From assembly GCA_964510345.1 (NCBI GenBank), contig CAZEBB010000004.1, positions 1 through 64,000 on the forward strand: a stretch of 64,000 nt of DNA, in the 5' to 3' direction. This document shows positions 8,427-17,285 of the stretch, piece by piece. This stretch comes from JAAYQA01 sp964510345. GTDB taxonomy: Bacteria; Bacillota; Clostridia; Tissierellales; Peptoniphilaceae. Positions within the stretch are counted from its first letter, which is position 1. Each line of letters starts with the position of its first letter. The translations under genes were made by a program, and so were the position numbers. Under the pieces are notes generated by a model. The model did not search any database, had not been told where the DNA came from, and saw nothing but the letters and a program-made list of their open reading frames with translations.

Positions 8427-10832
8427 TTATTCTGTAGCAAAGTATCCGCGTGCGATGTCTGCCGAAGCCTTCGCATCTTTCGCATAGGAATTGGCACCGA
8501 TACTCATCGCATATTCTTCAGTGACCACCGCGCCGCCCACCATGACGTGCACGGGGATGTCACGCTCGCGCAGGAGCCGGATGGTCTCCTGCATTGCCGC
8601 CAAGGTAGTCGTCATCAACGCTGATAGTCCGACCATGCGCGCATCTTGCTCTAGGGCAGCTTCCACGACTCGTTTCGGCGGTACGTCGCGCCCAAGGTCC
8701 ACGACTTTGAAACCGTAATTCTCTAAGATGATCTTGACGATATTCTTTCCAATGTCGTGGATATCGCCTTGTACCGTCGCCACGACAATTGTCCCTTTGT
8801 TGATGCCTTTATCTTCTGTTTCGGCCAATTTCGTCTTGATAACCTCAAACGCCTGCTGCGAAGCATCGGCGGCGCGGATCAGCTGCGGCAAAAAGATCTC
8901 CTGCTTTTCATAGGCTTTTCCCACCTCGTCCAATGCGGGGATCAGTATTTCGTCGATGATTTGCATCGGGTCCATCGTGACGAGCAACTCTCTGGTGAGC
9001 GATGCGCAGTCAGACTGCAAGCCCTTGCGCACGGCCTGTGTCAAATGATCCCTCTGATTCAGAGGTGTGGCTTCTTCCGGAGTATTTCTCGCCGATTTTT
9101 GGACACTCGTCCCTTCAACCGTGCGGTCCTTGAAGCGTTCGATAAACCTTGCCGCCCCTTCATCCTGATTCGACAAGAGGTGATCCGCAAACATCGCGTC
9201 CATCATGCCTTCGTCGTTGGGGTCCATGATGGCGAGGTCCAACCCCGCCTGTAAGGCTTGTGCCAGGAAATTCCGGTTGATGATCGGTCGTACGGGTAGC
9301 CCAAACGAAATATTGGATACGCCCAACAAAGTTTGCAAGCCGAGTTCTTCTTTGACACGGCGGATCGCTTCCAGCGTATGCGCAGCCGCCTCCGGTTGCG
9401 CTGACACCGTGAGCGTCAAGCAGTCGATGAGCACGCGATCTTTCGGAATGCCGTAAGATAATGCTTCATCTAATATGCGCTTTGCAATATCGATCCGCTC
9501 TTGCGCGGACTCCGGCAGTCCCTTTTCGTCCAGTGTCAGTCCGACAACGGCAGCCCCATACTTTTTCACGAGCGGCAAGATGGCATCCAGTACTTCCTGT
9601 TTTCCGTTGACGGAATTCACGAGCGCACGGCCGTTCACGACGCGCAGCCCCGCTTCCAAGGCGTCCGCGCTGCCGCTGTCCAACACCAACGGCACATCCA
9701 CCACAGACTGCACGGCTTTTACCGTGCGCTGCATGGCGGCCGCCTCATCGATACCGGCGACGCCGACATTGATATCCAAGAGATCGGCACCGGCATCCAC
9801 CTGAGTCACGGCCTGTGTGAGAATATACGCTTCGTCATTTTCTTTGATCGCCTGAATAAATCGCTTTTTCCCGGTCGGGTTGATGCGCTCACCGATCACA
9901 CGCGCACGATCCAACGGCACGGTGACCGTTGCGCTACACAAATACGGCACGGGATTCACGGTCCGCTCACCGAGTGTGCGATTCGCAATTTCTTGTCGTA
10001 ATGCGGCAATATAGGCCGGGTCCGTGCCGCAGCATCCGCCCACGATCTGCACGCCCAGCGCGTACAGCTCTCCCATAGCCTTCGCAAAACCCTCAGGCGA
10101 AATCGTATAGGTACCGGTCACAGGATCCGGAAGGCCGGCATTGGCCTTAACGATCAGCGGCAGCCCCGTCAAGGTGACCAGCTCCTGTACATGTGGCAAC
10201 AGCTCCACCGGACCCAGCGAACAGTTGAGGCCAAACGCTTCTACCCCCATGCCTTCCGCCAATGCGACCAACGCTTCTAAGGAGGTACCGGTGAACGTCC
10301 TTTTGTTGAGTTCGTAGCTCATTGTCAAGACAATCGGGAGGTCCGCATTTTCTTTTGCTGCGAGCACCGCCGCTTTAGCTTCGTATAAATCAGTCAACGT
10401 TTCGATCGCGATCACGTCGCAACCGGCTTCGGCACCCAAGCGAACTTGTTCGGCCACAATCTCGTAGGCTTCTTCAAACGACAACGCCCCACCCGGTTCC
10501 ATCAGCTCACCGATCGGCCCGATGTCTAATGCAACGAGCGCCTCAGATCCACTCGCGGAAACGGCTCTTTTAGCGATCGCCACCGCCGCCGGGATGATCT
10601 CTTCCGGCGTCAGACCGGTTCCCTCCAGCTTCTTGCGGTTGGCACCGAATGTATTCGTATAGATGATTTGCGACCCCGCTTCTACATACGCGCGGTGGAT
10701 CTCTTCAATCGCGTCCGGATGCGTCAGGTTTAATCGCTCCGGGCGATCGTGAATATCCAGATGTCGTAGCTGTATTTGCGTACCCATCGCGCCGTCTAGC
10801 AGCATGGGGTTTGAAAAATCAATTCTTCCCAC
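8427..10832 (-). CDS. metH: Cobalamin-dependent methionine synthase, short form
   Basis: Transfers methyl from methyl-THF through cobalamin to homocysteine. Domains in order: homocysteine binding with the zinc motif VGGCCGTDPAYI (about residue 267), pterin binding (RVIGERINPTGKKRF and the following barrel), cobalamin cap and Rossmann domain with GDIHDIGKN (His about residue 690). At 801 residues it lacks the C-terminal AdoMet reactivation domain of the 1200-residue enzymes; that domain is encoded separately just upstream. I choose GTG at 10832 because AGGAGG lies 5 bases upstream. A longer start at 10919 would run deep into the preceding gene. It overlaps that gene by 14 bases. Confidence 0.93.
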   Translation of the reverse strand: MGRIDFSNPMLLDGAMGTQIQLRHLDIHDRPERLNLTHPDAIEEIHRAYVEAGSQIIYTNTFGANRKKLEGTGLTPEEIIPAAVAIAKRAVSASGSEALVALDIGPIGELMEPGGALSFEEAYEIVAEQVRLGAEAGCDVIAIETLTDLYEAKAAVLAAKENADLPIVLTMSYELNKRTFTGTSLEALVALAEGMGVEAFGLNCSLGPVELLPHVQELVTLTGLPLIVKANAGLPDPVTGTYTISPEGFAKAMGELYALGVQIVGGCCGTDPAYIAALRQEIANRTLGERTVNPVPYLCSATVTVPLDRARVIGERINPTGKKRFIQAIKENDEAYILTQAVTQVDAGADLLDINVGVAGIDEAAAMQRTVKAVQSVVDVPLVLDSGSADALEAGLRVVNGRALVNSVNGKQEVLDAILPLVKKYGAAVVGLTLDEKGLPESAQERIDIAKRILDEALSYGIPKDRVLIDCLTLTVSAQPEAAAHTLEAIRRVKEELGLQTLLGVSNISFGLPVRPIINRNFLAQALQAGLDLAIMDPNDEGMMDAMFADHLLSNQDEGAARFIERFKDRTVEGTSVQKSARNTPEEATPLNQRDHLTQAVRKGLQSDCASLTRELLVTMDPMQIIDEILIPALDEVGKAYEKQEIFLPQLIRAADASQQAFEVIKTKLAETEDKGINKGTIVVATVQGDIHDIGKNIVKIILENYGFKVVDLGRDVPPKRVVEAALEQDARMVGLSALMTTTLAAMQETIRLLRERDIPVHVMVGGAVVTEEYAMSIGANSYAKDAKASADIARGYFATE

Positions 10833-11523
10833 AGTATCCTCCTCTTTCTCGAAACGAGCAGCGCCCCTGTAAGCGGCAACTGTCGCATGCCCTTCTTTGT
10901 AATACAACCGGCTCATCAAATACGCCGACGATCGCCGTCACCGACTTGATCGGTGTCAGTAGATCCCCCGCCGTCTTCCCCAAGCCGATCTGCCGCGTGG
11001 CATCGACTGTCCTGAGAAATTCTCCTTGCACCGAAAGCGGCATATCGCCATAGCCGGGGCTGAAACGATCGGAAAGAAACCGTCCGCGCTCAGCATATTG
11101 TTCGATCATTTGGCTCTCCCAATCCTCCACTACCTGTTCCACCGCGGAAGAGGCCAGTGCATCGACCGTCATGCTGAGCGTGCGATCGGTCACCTGTAGA
11201 CGACGGATCAGCGTATCCACCTGCGCGCCGATCGTTGCAGCGACAAGCACCGCTTCTCTTGCGCCGTGTAGCAGCGCTTTGATGTCTTCGCCGGGCAATA
11301 GAAGAGGACCTGCCCATATGCCTTCCTCATCTTCTTTGATAGAACAAATCCGCCATACCGCTCTTCCCTGTAATAGCGGGCGGAGCTTCTGCTCTGCGGT
11401 CTCAATGTCATGCCATGTGGAGGTCGGGACTTCCCCTACGATCCCCAGGTATCGCAAAGCGTTCTTGTGATCCAGAGCACCGATCTGATAATCAGATTTT
11501 TGCACCATTTTTATTTGATTCAT
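10819..11523 (-). CDS. Stand-alone methionine synthase reactivation-domain protein
   Basis: A 234-residue protein matching the AdoMet-binding activation domain normally fused to MetH, which reductively remethylates inactivated cob(II)alamin. The signature FSPGYGDMPLSVQGEFL and the following ITPIKSVTAI-like stretch (LLTPIKSVTAIVGV) are visible. The tail CDSC...RCSFRE...YCG carries four cysteines that may bind metal. It starts at MNQIKM (11523) after AAAGGAAT. It is the first gene of the metH operon with a strong promoter directly upstream. Split MetH systems like this are known in Clostridia and Thermotogae. Confidence 0.88.
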   Translation of the reverse strand: MNQIKMVQKSDYQIGALDHKNALRYLGIVGEVPTSTWHDIETAEQKLRPLLQGRAVWRICSIKEDEEGIWAGPLLLPGEDIKALLHGAREAVLVAATIGAQVDTLIRRLQVTDRTLSMTVDALASSAVEQVVEDWESQMIEQYAERGRFLSDRFSPGYGDMPLSVQGEFLRTVDATRQIGLGKTAGDLLTPIKSVTAIVGVFDEPVVLQRRACDSCRLQGRCSFRERGGYCGKN

Positions 11524-11559
11524 CTCGAAATTCCTTTTGATTGATCTCTTTACTTCTTT

Positions 11560-11586
11560 ATTATAGCGCATTTATGGATTTGTCAT
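11560..11586 (-). promoter_or_regulatory. promoter of the metH operon
   Basis: On the minus strand ATGACA (11586-11581), 15-base spacer, perfect TATAAT (11565-11560). The leader to the first start codon is only about 30 bases, leaving no room for an S-box riboswitch. Confidence 0.65.
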
Positions 11587-11617
11587 CCGCAAATGAAATG
11601 AGGAAGTCTCCGACCCT

Positions 11618-12396
11618 TTACTCCGTCGCGTTCAGGGTATAGACGACAAGCTCCGGACGATTGTTCACCCGCAGAGGAAACAGACTGTTTCCAATCCCGC
11701 GGCTCACCCCCATCGTCGTTTNNNNNNNNNNAAGCCACCGAGAAACGGCACGCGGATCTGCCCACCATGCGCATGTCCGGTTAGGACAAGGTCTTGGTTG
11801 GCTTCTACGTATAATGAAAAGTATTCCGGACGATGCGACAAGAGCACGCGAAAACGAGAGCCGTCGGTATCGATCGCGCGTAAGTTACCCTCCATATTGA
11901 CGCCTTCAGTAAACAATGGGTCCATCACACCCATCAGATAGATGAATTCCTCTCCACGTTTGATCGCGATGCTTCGGTTCTCCAATACCTGTACGCCAAC
12001 TGACTCCATCCGGGTTTTCAGCTCATGATAGTCCTCAGGGACGCGGGCTTCGTGATTCCCCGGTACATAGTAGACAGGTGCCATTTTGATAGCTCCTTCG
12101 ATAAAGTCCATCGCAGGATCCACATGGGTCCGGGATGAATCGATCAGGTCGCCCGTGATGACGATCAAATCAGGTTTGCATTCTTCCAGCCTCTCCAGTA
12201 AGATGCGTTGTTCCATACCAAAGCTATCGTTGTGAACATCGGACACCTGCACTATCCTTACATTTGAAAATGCAGCGGGAATTTTCGCGTTCGAAATTGT
12301 ATGCTCCGTAATCGAAATTGAAGTATTGCCCCAATGGAGGAGACTGATCAAAAGGATGAGCCCAATAAGTATTGTGACTGTATATTTCTTTTTCAT
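11618..12396 (-). CDS. YkuE-like metallophosphoesterase, interrupted by scaffold gap
   Basis: A calcineurin-like phosphoesterase with an N-terminal membrane anchor (YTVTILIGLILLISLL). Metal motifs are VSDVHN, ITGDLID, VPGNHEAR and GHAHGGQIR. Ten N at 11722-11731 interrupt it. Beyond them another frame reads TMGVSRGIGNSLFPLRVNNR and continues to a stop at 11618, which is the expected C-terminus of this family. Compared with the paralogue at 22069-22869, roughly 20 residues are missing, so the N run understates the gap and the gene is probably intact. I start at MKKKYT (12396), although the Shine-Dalgarno site is weak. Confidence 0.8.
11722..11731. other. assembly gap (10 N)
   Basis: Ten consecutive N inside the phosphoesterase gene. 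The reading frame differs on the two sides, so the true gap length is not ten bases. Confidence 0.95.
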
Positions 12397-12697
12397 AAAA
12401 TGATTATCGCATAGATAGCGCGTTATGCCTATCAACCGCCCCAAAACGTGAACCTACCAACCTTCTCGGTTTATTAGAATCGGAAAACCTGTTAGAATCG
12501 TATCAGTAATTATCAAAATCTTTTTTTATTGAGAAATAAATTTAATTTTATGTAACACGGTGCAATCATATCCGAATTTCAATGAATACACGGTTCATTG
12601 TAAAAAAGATAACGTTGAAATAGCGCTTTTCATGCATGATTCATGATCCATTCTTTTACTCAGTTGAGAACAAATCTTTGTATGAGTATATATTATT
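12397..12697. other. AT-rich divergent intergenic region
   Basis: The stretch between the phosphoesterase start and the brnQ control region is AT-rich and carries no supported gene. Apart from short palindromes such as TCATGCATGA near 12630 I see no tRNA, riboswitch or T-box pattern in it. Confidence 0.5.
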
Positions 12698-12713
12698 ATA
12701 TCGTGCACGATAT
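12698..12713. promoter_or_regulatory. 16-bp perfect palindrome, candidate brnQ operator
   Basis: ATATCGTGCACGATAT is a perfect 16-base palindrome whose last base is the first base of the brnQ -35 hexamer. The position suits a repressor or an upstream-bound activator. The regulator is not known. Confidence 0.5.
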
Positions 12714-12741
12714 TGGCAAGGCAAAAATTGTGTGATAAGAT
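12713..12741 (+). promoter_or_regulatory. brnQ promoter
   Basis: TTGGCA (12713-12718), 17-base spacer, TAAGAT (12736-12741) with an extended TGA directly before the -10. A small hairpin CTCAAA/TTTGAG at about 12758-12773 sits in the short leader. Confidence 0.6.
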
Positions 12742-12796
12742 GTCCGTAATACCCCATCTCAAACGATTTTGAGAATAAAAACAAAGGAGATAATCG

Positions 12797-14074
12797 ATGA
12801 AAAAACAGTCAAAAGACATTCTCGTAGTAGGTTTTGCCTTATTTGCCATGTTCTTCGGTGCCGGTAATTTAATCTTTCCACCCCTTTTAGGTTTGCAGTC
12901 AGGAAATCGATTTATCATTGCGATCGTCGGATTCCTCATTGCAGGCGTCGGTCTACCCCTTCTCGGTGTCATCGCAACATCCAAAGCCGGTGGGCGCATT
13001 GAAGATCTAGCTGACAAAGTTTCACCGAAATTTTCCACTGTCTTAGGTATTATTATCATACTATGTATCGGACCGCTGTTTGCGATTCCCCGTACCGCAG
13101 CTACGACTTTTGAAATTGGGGTCCTCCCCTTATTGCCGGGCAGCCCGGCTTGGATCTCATCTCTGATCTTCTTCGCCATTACGTTCTTCTTCGTCATCAA
13201 TCCGTCCAATGTCGTGGACAATATCGGAAAGTACCTTACTCCTTTACTCCTCGCTGTGTTGTCTATCCTCATCGTTAAAGCATTCGTGACGCCGATCGGT
13301 ACGCCGGTCCTCAGAGAAGCGGGCTCTTGGTTCACCAACGGCTTCCAGGAAGGTTATCAAACCATGGACGCGTTGGCATCTGTCATATTTACCACCATAG
13401 TGATTGCCGGGGTTACAAAGCGCGGCTATAAAGACACTCCTTCTATCATCAAAGTAACGGCTCTATCCGGCGTTCTTGCAGCCATCTTGCTCGCATTCGT
13501 CTACGGCGGCCTTGCATACATAGGCGCAACTGCCAGCGCAAATTTCCCTCTCGATATCAACCGTTCGGAGCTCATCATCGCCATTGTGCAGCAACTATTG
13601 GGCGGGACCGGAACGCTCATCCTCGGCCTTGCCATCTCCCTTGCCTGCTTATCGACAGCGATAGGACTCGTATCGGCTACGGCTGAATTCTTCGAGAACC
13701 TCACCAAAGGTCGACTTCCCTATCGCGTGGGCGTCATCATCACCTGTGTGGTAAGTTTCATGCTCTCCATTCTCGGCGTTGAAGCCATCATCCAATATGC
13801 GGGTCCCATCCTTTCGATCGTATATCCTCCCGTCATCGTATTGATCGCCTTGAACCTCTTCGGTGGCAAAATCAAGAGCAAGACCGTATACCGTGCAGCC
13901 GTCACCGGTGCATTGGTCGTCTCGCTTGTCGAAGTACTGAACGTCCCTTATCTAGTCGACGCTTTCCAACATCTCCCGCTATTTAGCCAAGGCTTTGGAT
14001 GGCTCACCGGCGCTCTCCTCGTCACGATGCTCGTCATGATGCTCAAGAGAGTCCGTGCCGACGCAAGTTATTAG
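12797..14074 (+). CDS. brnQ: Branched-chain amino acid:cation symporter
   Basis: A 425-residue, roughly 12-segment membrane carrier of the LIVCS family that imports leucine, isoleucine and valine with Na+ or H+. The N-terminal family signature FALFAMFFGAGNLIFPPLLG is complete (about residues 16-35), and the rest is a regular series of hydrophobic helices. The ATG follows AAAGGAGAT. It stands alone between a divergent control region with a palindrome and a bidirectional terminator. It is a second route for branched-chain amino acids besides the LivJHMGF importer at 57-61.6 kb. Confidence 0.93.
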   Translation: MKKQSKDILVVGFALFAMFFGAGNLIFPPLLGLQSGNRFIIAIVGFLIAGVGLPLLGVIATSKAGGRIEDLADKVSPKFSTVLGIIIILCIGPLFAIPRTAATTFEIGVLPLLPGSPAWISSLIFFAITFFFVINPSNVVDNIGKYLTPLLLAVLSILIVKAFVTPIGTPVLREAGSWFTNGFQEGYQTMDALASVIFTTIVIAGVTKRGYKDTPSIIKVTALSGVLAAILLAFVYGGLAYIGATASANFPLDINRSELIIAIVQQLLGGTGTLILGLAISLACLSTAIGLVSATAEFFENLTKGRLPYRVGVIITCVVSFMLSILGVEAIIQYAGPILSIVYPPVIVLIALNLFGGKIKSKTVYRAAVTGALVVSLVEVLNVPYLVDAFQHLPLFSQGFGWLTGALLVTMLVMMLKRVRADASY

Positions 14075-14090
14075 GACATCGATATATAAA

Positions 14091-14118
14091 AATTCTCCCG
14101 CACTTGGGAGAATTTTTT
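14091..14118. terminator. bidirectional terminator brnQ / DUF4003 gene
   Basis: AATTCTCCC and GGGAGAATT form a 9-bp stem with a 6-base loop. Runs of T follow on both strands. It sits between two converging stop codons. Confidence 0.88.
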
Positions 14119-15106
14119 ATTGCCCTGAACTCGCCGACACCATCGTCGGTACAATGACAGCGGCTACGATCATCGCCGTCATCTGTGCGATCAGAACGCT
14201 CGTGATGGCAGCCGATACGGGCAGCGTATCTGATGGATTGATACTTTGCTTCTGTTGTGTCGATACGATGGAAGCGGCGTAGAGTAATAATTCGTTCTGT
14301 GAAACGCGCATGACGCCAAACCCGGGTTGGGAACGTATTGCATTGTGCACGTCGATCACGGACTGCACGAGACTTCGTTCATCGCCGGCAGTTCCCATCA
14401 ATAATGCGGGGATATAGAGTCCGGGCTGACGATGCACCTTGTAGCCCTGCTCACGAAACAGAGCGATGATCTTTTCAAATCGGTCGATCTGCGTGTGGGG
14501 TACATCTTGAATGACGAGCAGTTGCGCTAAGCTGAGTGCCCCTGAGGAACCTCGCACGAAACTCTTCAGCATCTCATAGAGGCGCTCCGTATCCAGAATC
14601 GTCTGATCGATATCCTTTGAGGAGACTCCAACCAGCGTGGCCGTCACATAATCGTCCGTCCCCGCAAGCACGGAATGATGATTCTTGAGCTTTTGATAGT
14701 ACTCACGAGTGCGGAGCACGGCCTGATCTGCGTTGATATCGTTGGAAAGCAGTGCGATCGTATAGGCCGATAGCACGAGATAGTCAGAGTTGCGCATCCT
14801 TTCTCGTTTTAAGCGGTCATAGATCATCTTGGTGCGATCAAAAAGGTCATCTCTCTCTTTATGAATCGCCAACAAACTCGCCAGAGAAAATTCCGAGGTA
14901 CCCCGAAATGCCGAAAATGCCCCAACACGGCTTTTGATCAGCTGGCGCTTTGCTTTTATGGCCTCGATATCCACTTCTTTTCCTTCGATCGCAAATAAAT
15001 ACGCGCTCATTCTCTTCGCGATCTCATCGGTCCACTTAAATGCCTTTCGTAAAGAGTGGTAGTTCTTTACGAATAAATCCGCTATATATTTCGTTTCTTC
15101 TTTCAT
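14117..15106 (-). CDS. DUF4003 family protein
   Basis: A 329-residue protein of the DUF4003 family, found in Firmicutes and of unknown function. It is mostly helical, with repeated runs such as FSLASLLAIHKERDDLFDRT and ALSLAQLLVIQDVPHTQIDR that suggest internal structural repeats, and a hydrophobic C-terminus (AAITSVLIAQMTAMIVAAVIVP). I start at MKEETKY (15106), where AAGGAGAG lies just upstream. The alternative ATG at 15133 has no Shine-Dalgarno site. It is separated from the upstream ABC operon by a terminator. Confidence 0.7.
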   Translation of the reverse strand: MKEETKYIADLFVKNYHSLRKAFKWTDEIAKRMSAYLFAIEGKEVDIEAIKAKRQLIKSRVGAFSAFRGTSEFSLASLLAIHKERDDLFDRTKMIYDRLKRERMRNSDYLVLSAYTIALLSNDINADQAVLRTREYYQKLKNHHSVLAGTDDYVTATLVGVSSKDIDQTILDTERLYEMLKSFVRGSSGALSLAQLLVIQDVPHTQIDRFEKIIALFREQGYKVHRQPGLYIPALLMGTAGDERSLVQSVIDVHNAIRSQPGFGVMRVSQNELLLYAASIVSTQQKQSINPSDTLPVSAAITSVLIAQMTAMIVAAVIVPTMVSASSGQ

Positions 15107-15172
15107 CCTTCTCTCCTTATCAACAAACTTCATAGTTGTACGGGATATATACCCTGCCAAGCTTACTTGCCT

Positions 15173-15203
15173 AAAAAAAGAACAAGCCATTTAAGACTTG
15201 TTC
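15173..15203 (-). terminator. terminator of the DUF3798 ABC operon
   Basis: GAACAAG and CTTGTTC pair across the loop and are followed on the minus strand by seven T residues, just past the last permease stop. Confidence 0.88.
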
Positions 15204-15211
15204 CTTACCAG

Positions 15212-16261
15212 CTACACCCCTTCTAACCTGACCTTCTTTTCATGTCGCATATTGAGTATCAATGCGATCAAGATGGTCGCATAGGCGATAAACGACCGGA
15301 AGTATTCTCCAACGGCGGGATTGTTAAACAGATTCTGACCGGCCATCGGCGATGTGACAAACAACGCATGAAAGAGGATTACTCCGATGATCGCATTTCC
15401 GATATTGGCCTTCTTGAGCGTCGCGCCACCGACAAGGATGGATGCCGCAGCGAAAGTCTCCATTCCCATATGGCCTGTATATACATTGATCGTACCAAAG
15501 TCGGCGATAAACAATATCTGACTATAGGCGGCAAACAAAGTGGACGCGATGATCGCAAACTTTCGGACGCGATCCGTGCGGATGCCGAGCTTCTCTGCCG
15601 TTGTTTCACTCGATCCGACGGCATGCGCATGATGCCCCAGGCGCGTGTGCTGCAGGTAGTATGTCGCTGCTATGCCGATGCCCAGTAGGATCATCGGAAA
15701 AAAGGACATCACTTTGTTATCAATCGTGAATGGCAGGATGCGATTCACGAAGTCGCCTAAAAAGTTGGCATCCAACATACTGCGTACGCCAATGCCCCGA
15801 TCCAGTAAAATAGCCGGGTTTTTTGGCTGAAAAAAGAGTCCGTAGCATACCATGAAAAGAAACTGATAGAGAGACGACGCCAATAGTCCCACGACGATCG
15901 ACACGATCATCTCTCGTCCGCGTGCTTTGTTTAACAAATTTGCGATCAGCAGTCCGAGAATAACGGCCATGACAGTGCTCAGTACGAAGACGAATAAAAA
16001 GCCCGTGCCTCCCCGCATGCCCCAATCTATTGCAATGACCACGGCGATTTGTGTCGAAATCGCTCCGACGATGATCGCAAAGTTGATCCCCATCCCGCAG
16101 GTAATCGGCAAGATCAACCCCAGGACAAACAATAAATTTCTCCCGAGCCTCGTGTACACTTCTGTCAACAAAAAGACAATACTGCGGCCGGACAGTTGAA
16201 ATGAAACCAGCCCCAGTATGAGAAAGAAAAGAGGGACGATATAGTTTTTTCGGTTTTTCAT
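15212..16261 (-). CDS. ABC transporter permease (second), RbsC/BPD_transp_2 type
   Basis: A 349-residue integral membrane permease of the branched-chain/ribose permease superfamily, with about nine hydrophobic segments. The cytoplasmic coupling region reads HAHAVGSSETTAEKLGIRT near residue 200, typical of this fold. Start at MKNRKNY (16261), with AGGAGG upstream and a one-base gap after the preceding stop. It forms a heteromeric pair with the next permease. Family membership is clear; substrate is unknown because the cognate binding protein is of the DUF3798 family. Confidence 0.85.
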   Translation of the reverse strand: MKNRKNYIVPLFFLILGLVSFQLSGRSIVFLLTEVYTRLGRNLLFVLGLILPITCGMGINFAIIVGAISTQIAVVIAIDWGMRGGTGFLFVFVLSTVMAVILGLLIANLLNKARGREMIVSIVVGLLASSLYQFLFMVCYGLFFQPKNPAILLDRGIGVRSMLDANFLGDFVNRILPFTIDNKVMSFFPMILLGIGIAATYYLQHTRLGHHAHAVGSSETTAEKLGIRTDRVRKFAIIASTLFAAYSQILFIADFGTINVYTGHMGMETFAAASILVGGATLKKANIGNAIIGVILFHALFVTSPMAGQNLFNNPAVGEYFRSFIAYATILIALILNMRHEKKVRLEGV

Positions 16262-16262
16262 C

Positions 16263-17285
16263 TCACTTCCTCCTCTTTTCAAATACAAATGCGTAGAGAA
16301 TGATTCCGTTCGTGATGATAGATCGTAGGATCTCGCTCATTTCCGGGATTAAAAGCGCATTTGCGACGGGTACGGACAACAAGAAACTGGTTTGGTAAAG
16401 GAAGGATCCGATCAACGCATGCTTTACGGTCGCTCTCCCCGCAGATGCTCCGCCGATGACGATGGCGGACACCGCCGGGAAGCTCATCATAAACGGTCCG
16501 TCATAGAGATGCAAAAAACCGTAGCTCTGTGAATACACGATGACCCCAACGGCTGCAAGTACGGTCGACAATACAATGCCGATGGTACGATACCGATTCA
16601 CTTGCACCCCAGACAACGTGACAAAGGTCTCGTTCTCTGTGATGGCCGAGAAAACTTCTCCCGTCTTTGTCTTCGAGAACAAATACAGTAAGAAAGCGAT
16701 GCCGAAGAACAACAGCAAAAGCCCTACCGGCACTCTAAACGAACCGATCTCGATCATCAAAAAGCGGTCGAGGATCTGTCCGAAATACGGCTCGAGATTG
16801 ACTTTTGGCCGCAAGCCTTGCCCACCGATCGGGAAGAGCATCTGGCGGTTGGTCACGGGAACGAAGGTATAAAACAAGTTCATGACCGGAATAAACGAGT
16901 AGCCGGCAAATGTGCCGACGATTTCTTCATTCCCCTTCAGGCGATTTAAGATTCTCGCATAGAGAACGCCGAAGATGATCGCCGTCAGAACACCGACGAT
17001 CGTCGATATGAATAACCCTTGCCACGAGGTAAACTTTTGGTCCAAAGCAAAGATAATCCCTACAAGACCTGCTGACAGACCGATGGAGAGACCGAAGTTT
17101 CGGCCTGCGCCGACATTGATCATCGGCAAGAGCGATAACACGATGACGCCGTTCATCGCCCATTTAATCAGTGCGTCGTTGACGATGCTCGTAAAGGGAA
17201 TTTTGATCGCGACCGCTGCGATTGTCAAAAAGAGCAAGTACGCGCCGATAATCCATTGCGGCAAGTTCAACCTTTTAGACGGCAT
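16263..17285 (-). CDS. ABC transporter permease (first), RbsC/BPD_transp_2 type
   Basis: A 340-residue membrane permease related to its downstream neighbour. Features are a long first helix (LPQWIIGAYLLFLTIAAVAI), the conserved GRNFGLSIGLSAGLVGI region near residue 60, and the coupling segment AITENETFVTLSGVQVNRYR near residue 220. ATG at 17285 follows GGGAGGGAG and overlaps the ATPase stop by 11 bases, a sign of translational coupling within the importer operon. Confidence 0.85.
   Translation of the reverse strand: MPSKRLNLPQWIIGAYLLFLTIAAVAIKIPFTSIVNDALIKWAMNGVIVLSLLPMINVGAGRNFGLSIGLSAGLVGIIFALDQKFTSWQGLFISTIVGVLTAIIFGVLYARILNRLKGNEEIVGTFAGYSFIPVMNLFYTFVPVTNRQMLFPIGGQGLRPKVNLEPYFGQILDRFLMIEIGSFRVPVGLLLLFFGIAFLLYLFSKTKTGEVFSAITENETFVTLSGVQVNRYRTIGIVLSTVLAAVGVIVYSQSYGFLHLYDGPFMMSFPAVSAIVIGGASAGRATVKHALIGSFLYQTSFLLSVPVANALLIPEMSEILRSIITNGIILYAFVFEKRRK

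Noticed and set aside
11524..11617. S-box (SAM) riboswitch before the metH operon, and likewise before metY
   Set aside because: The promoters leave leaders of only tens of bases, without the conserved S-box helices.
12595..13338. 247-codon open frame antisense to brnQ and its control region
   Set aside because: Low-complexity translation without domain features, crossing the brnQ promoter.
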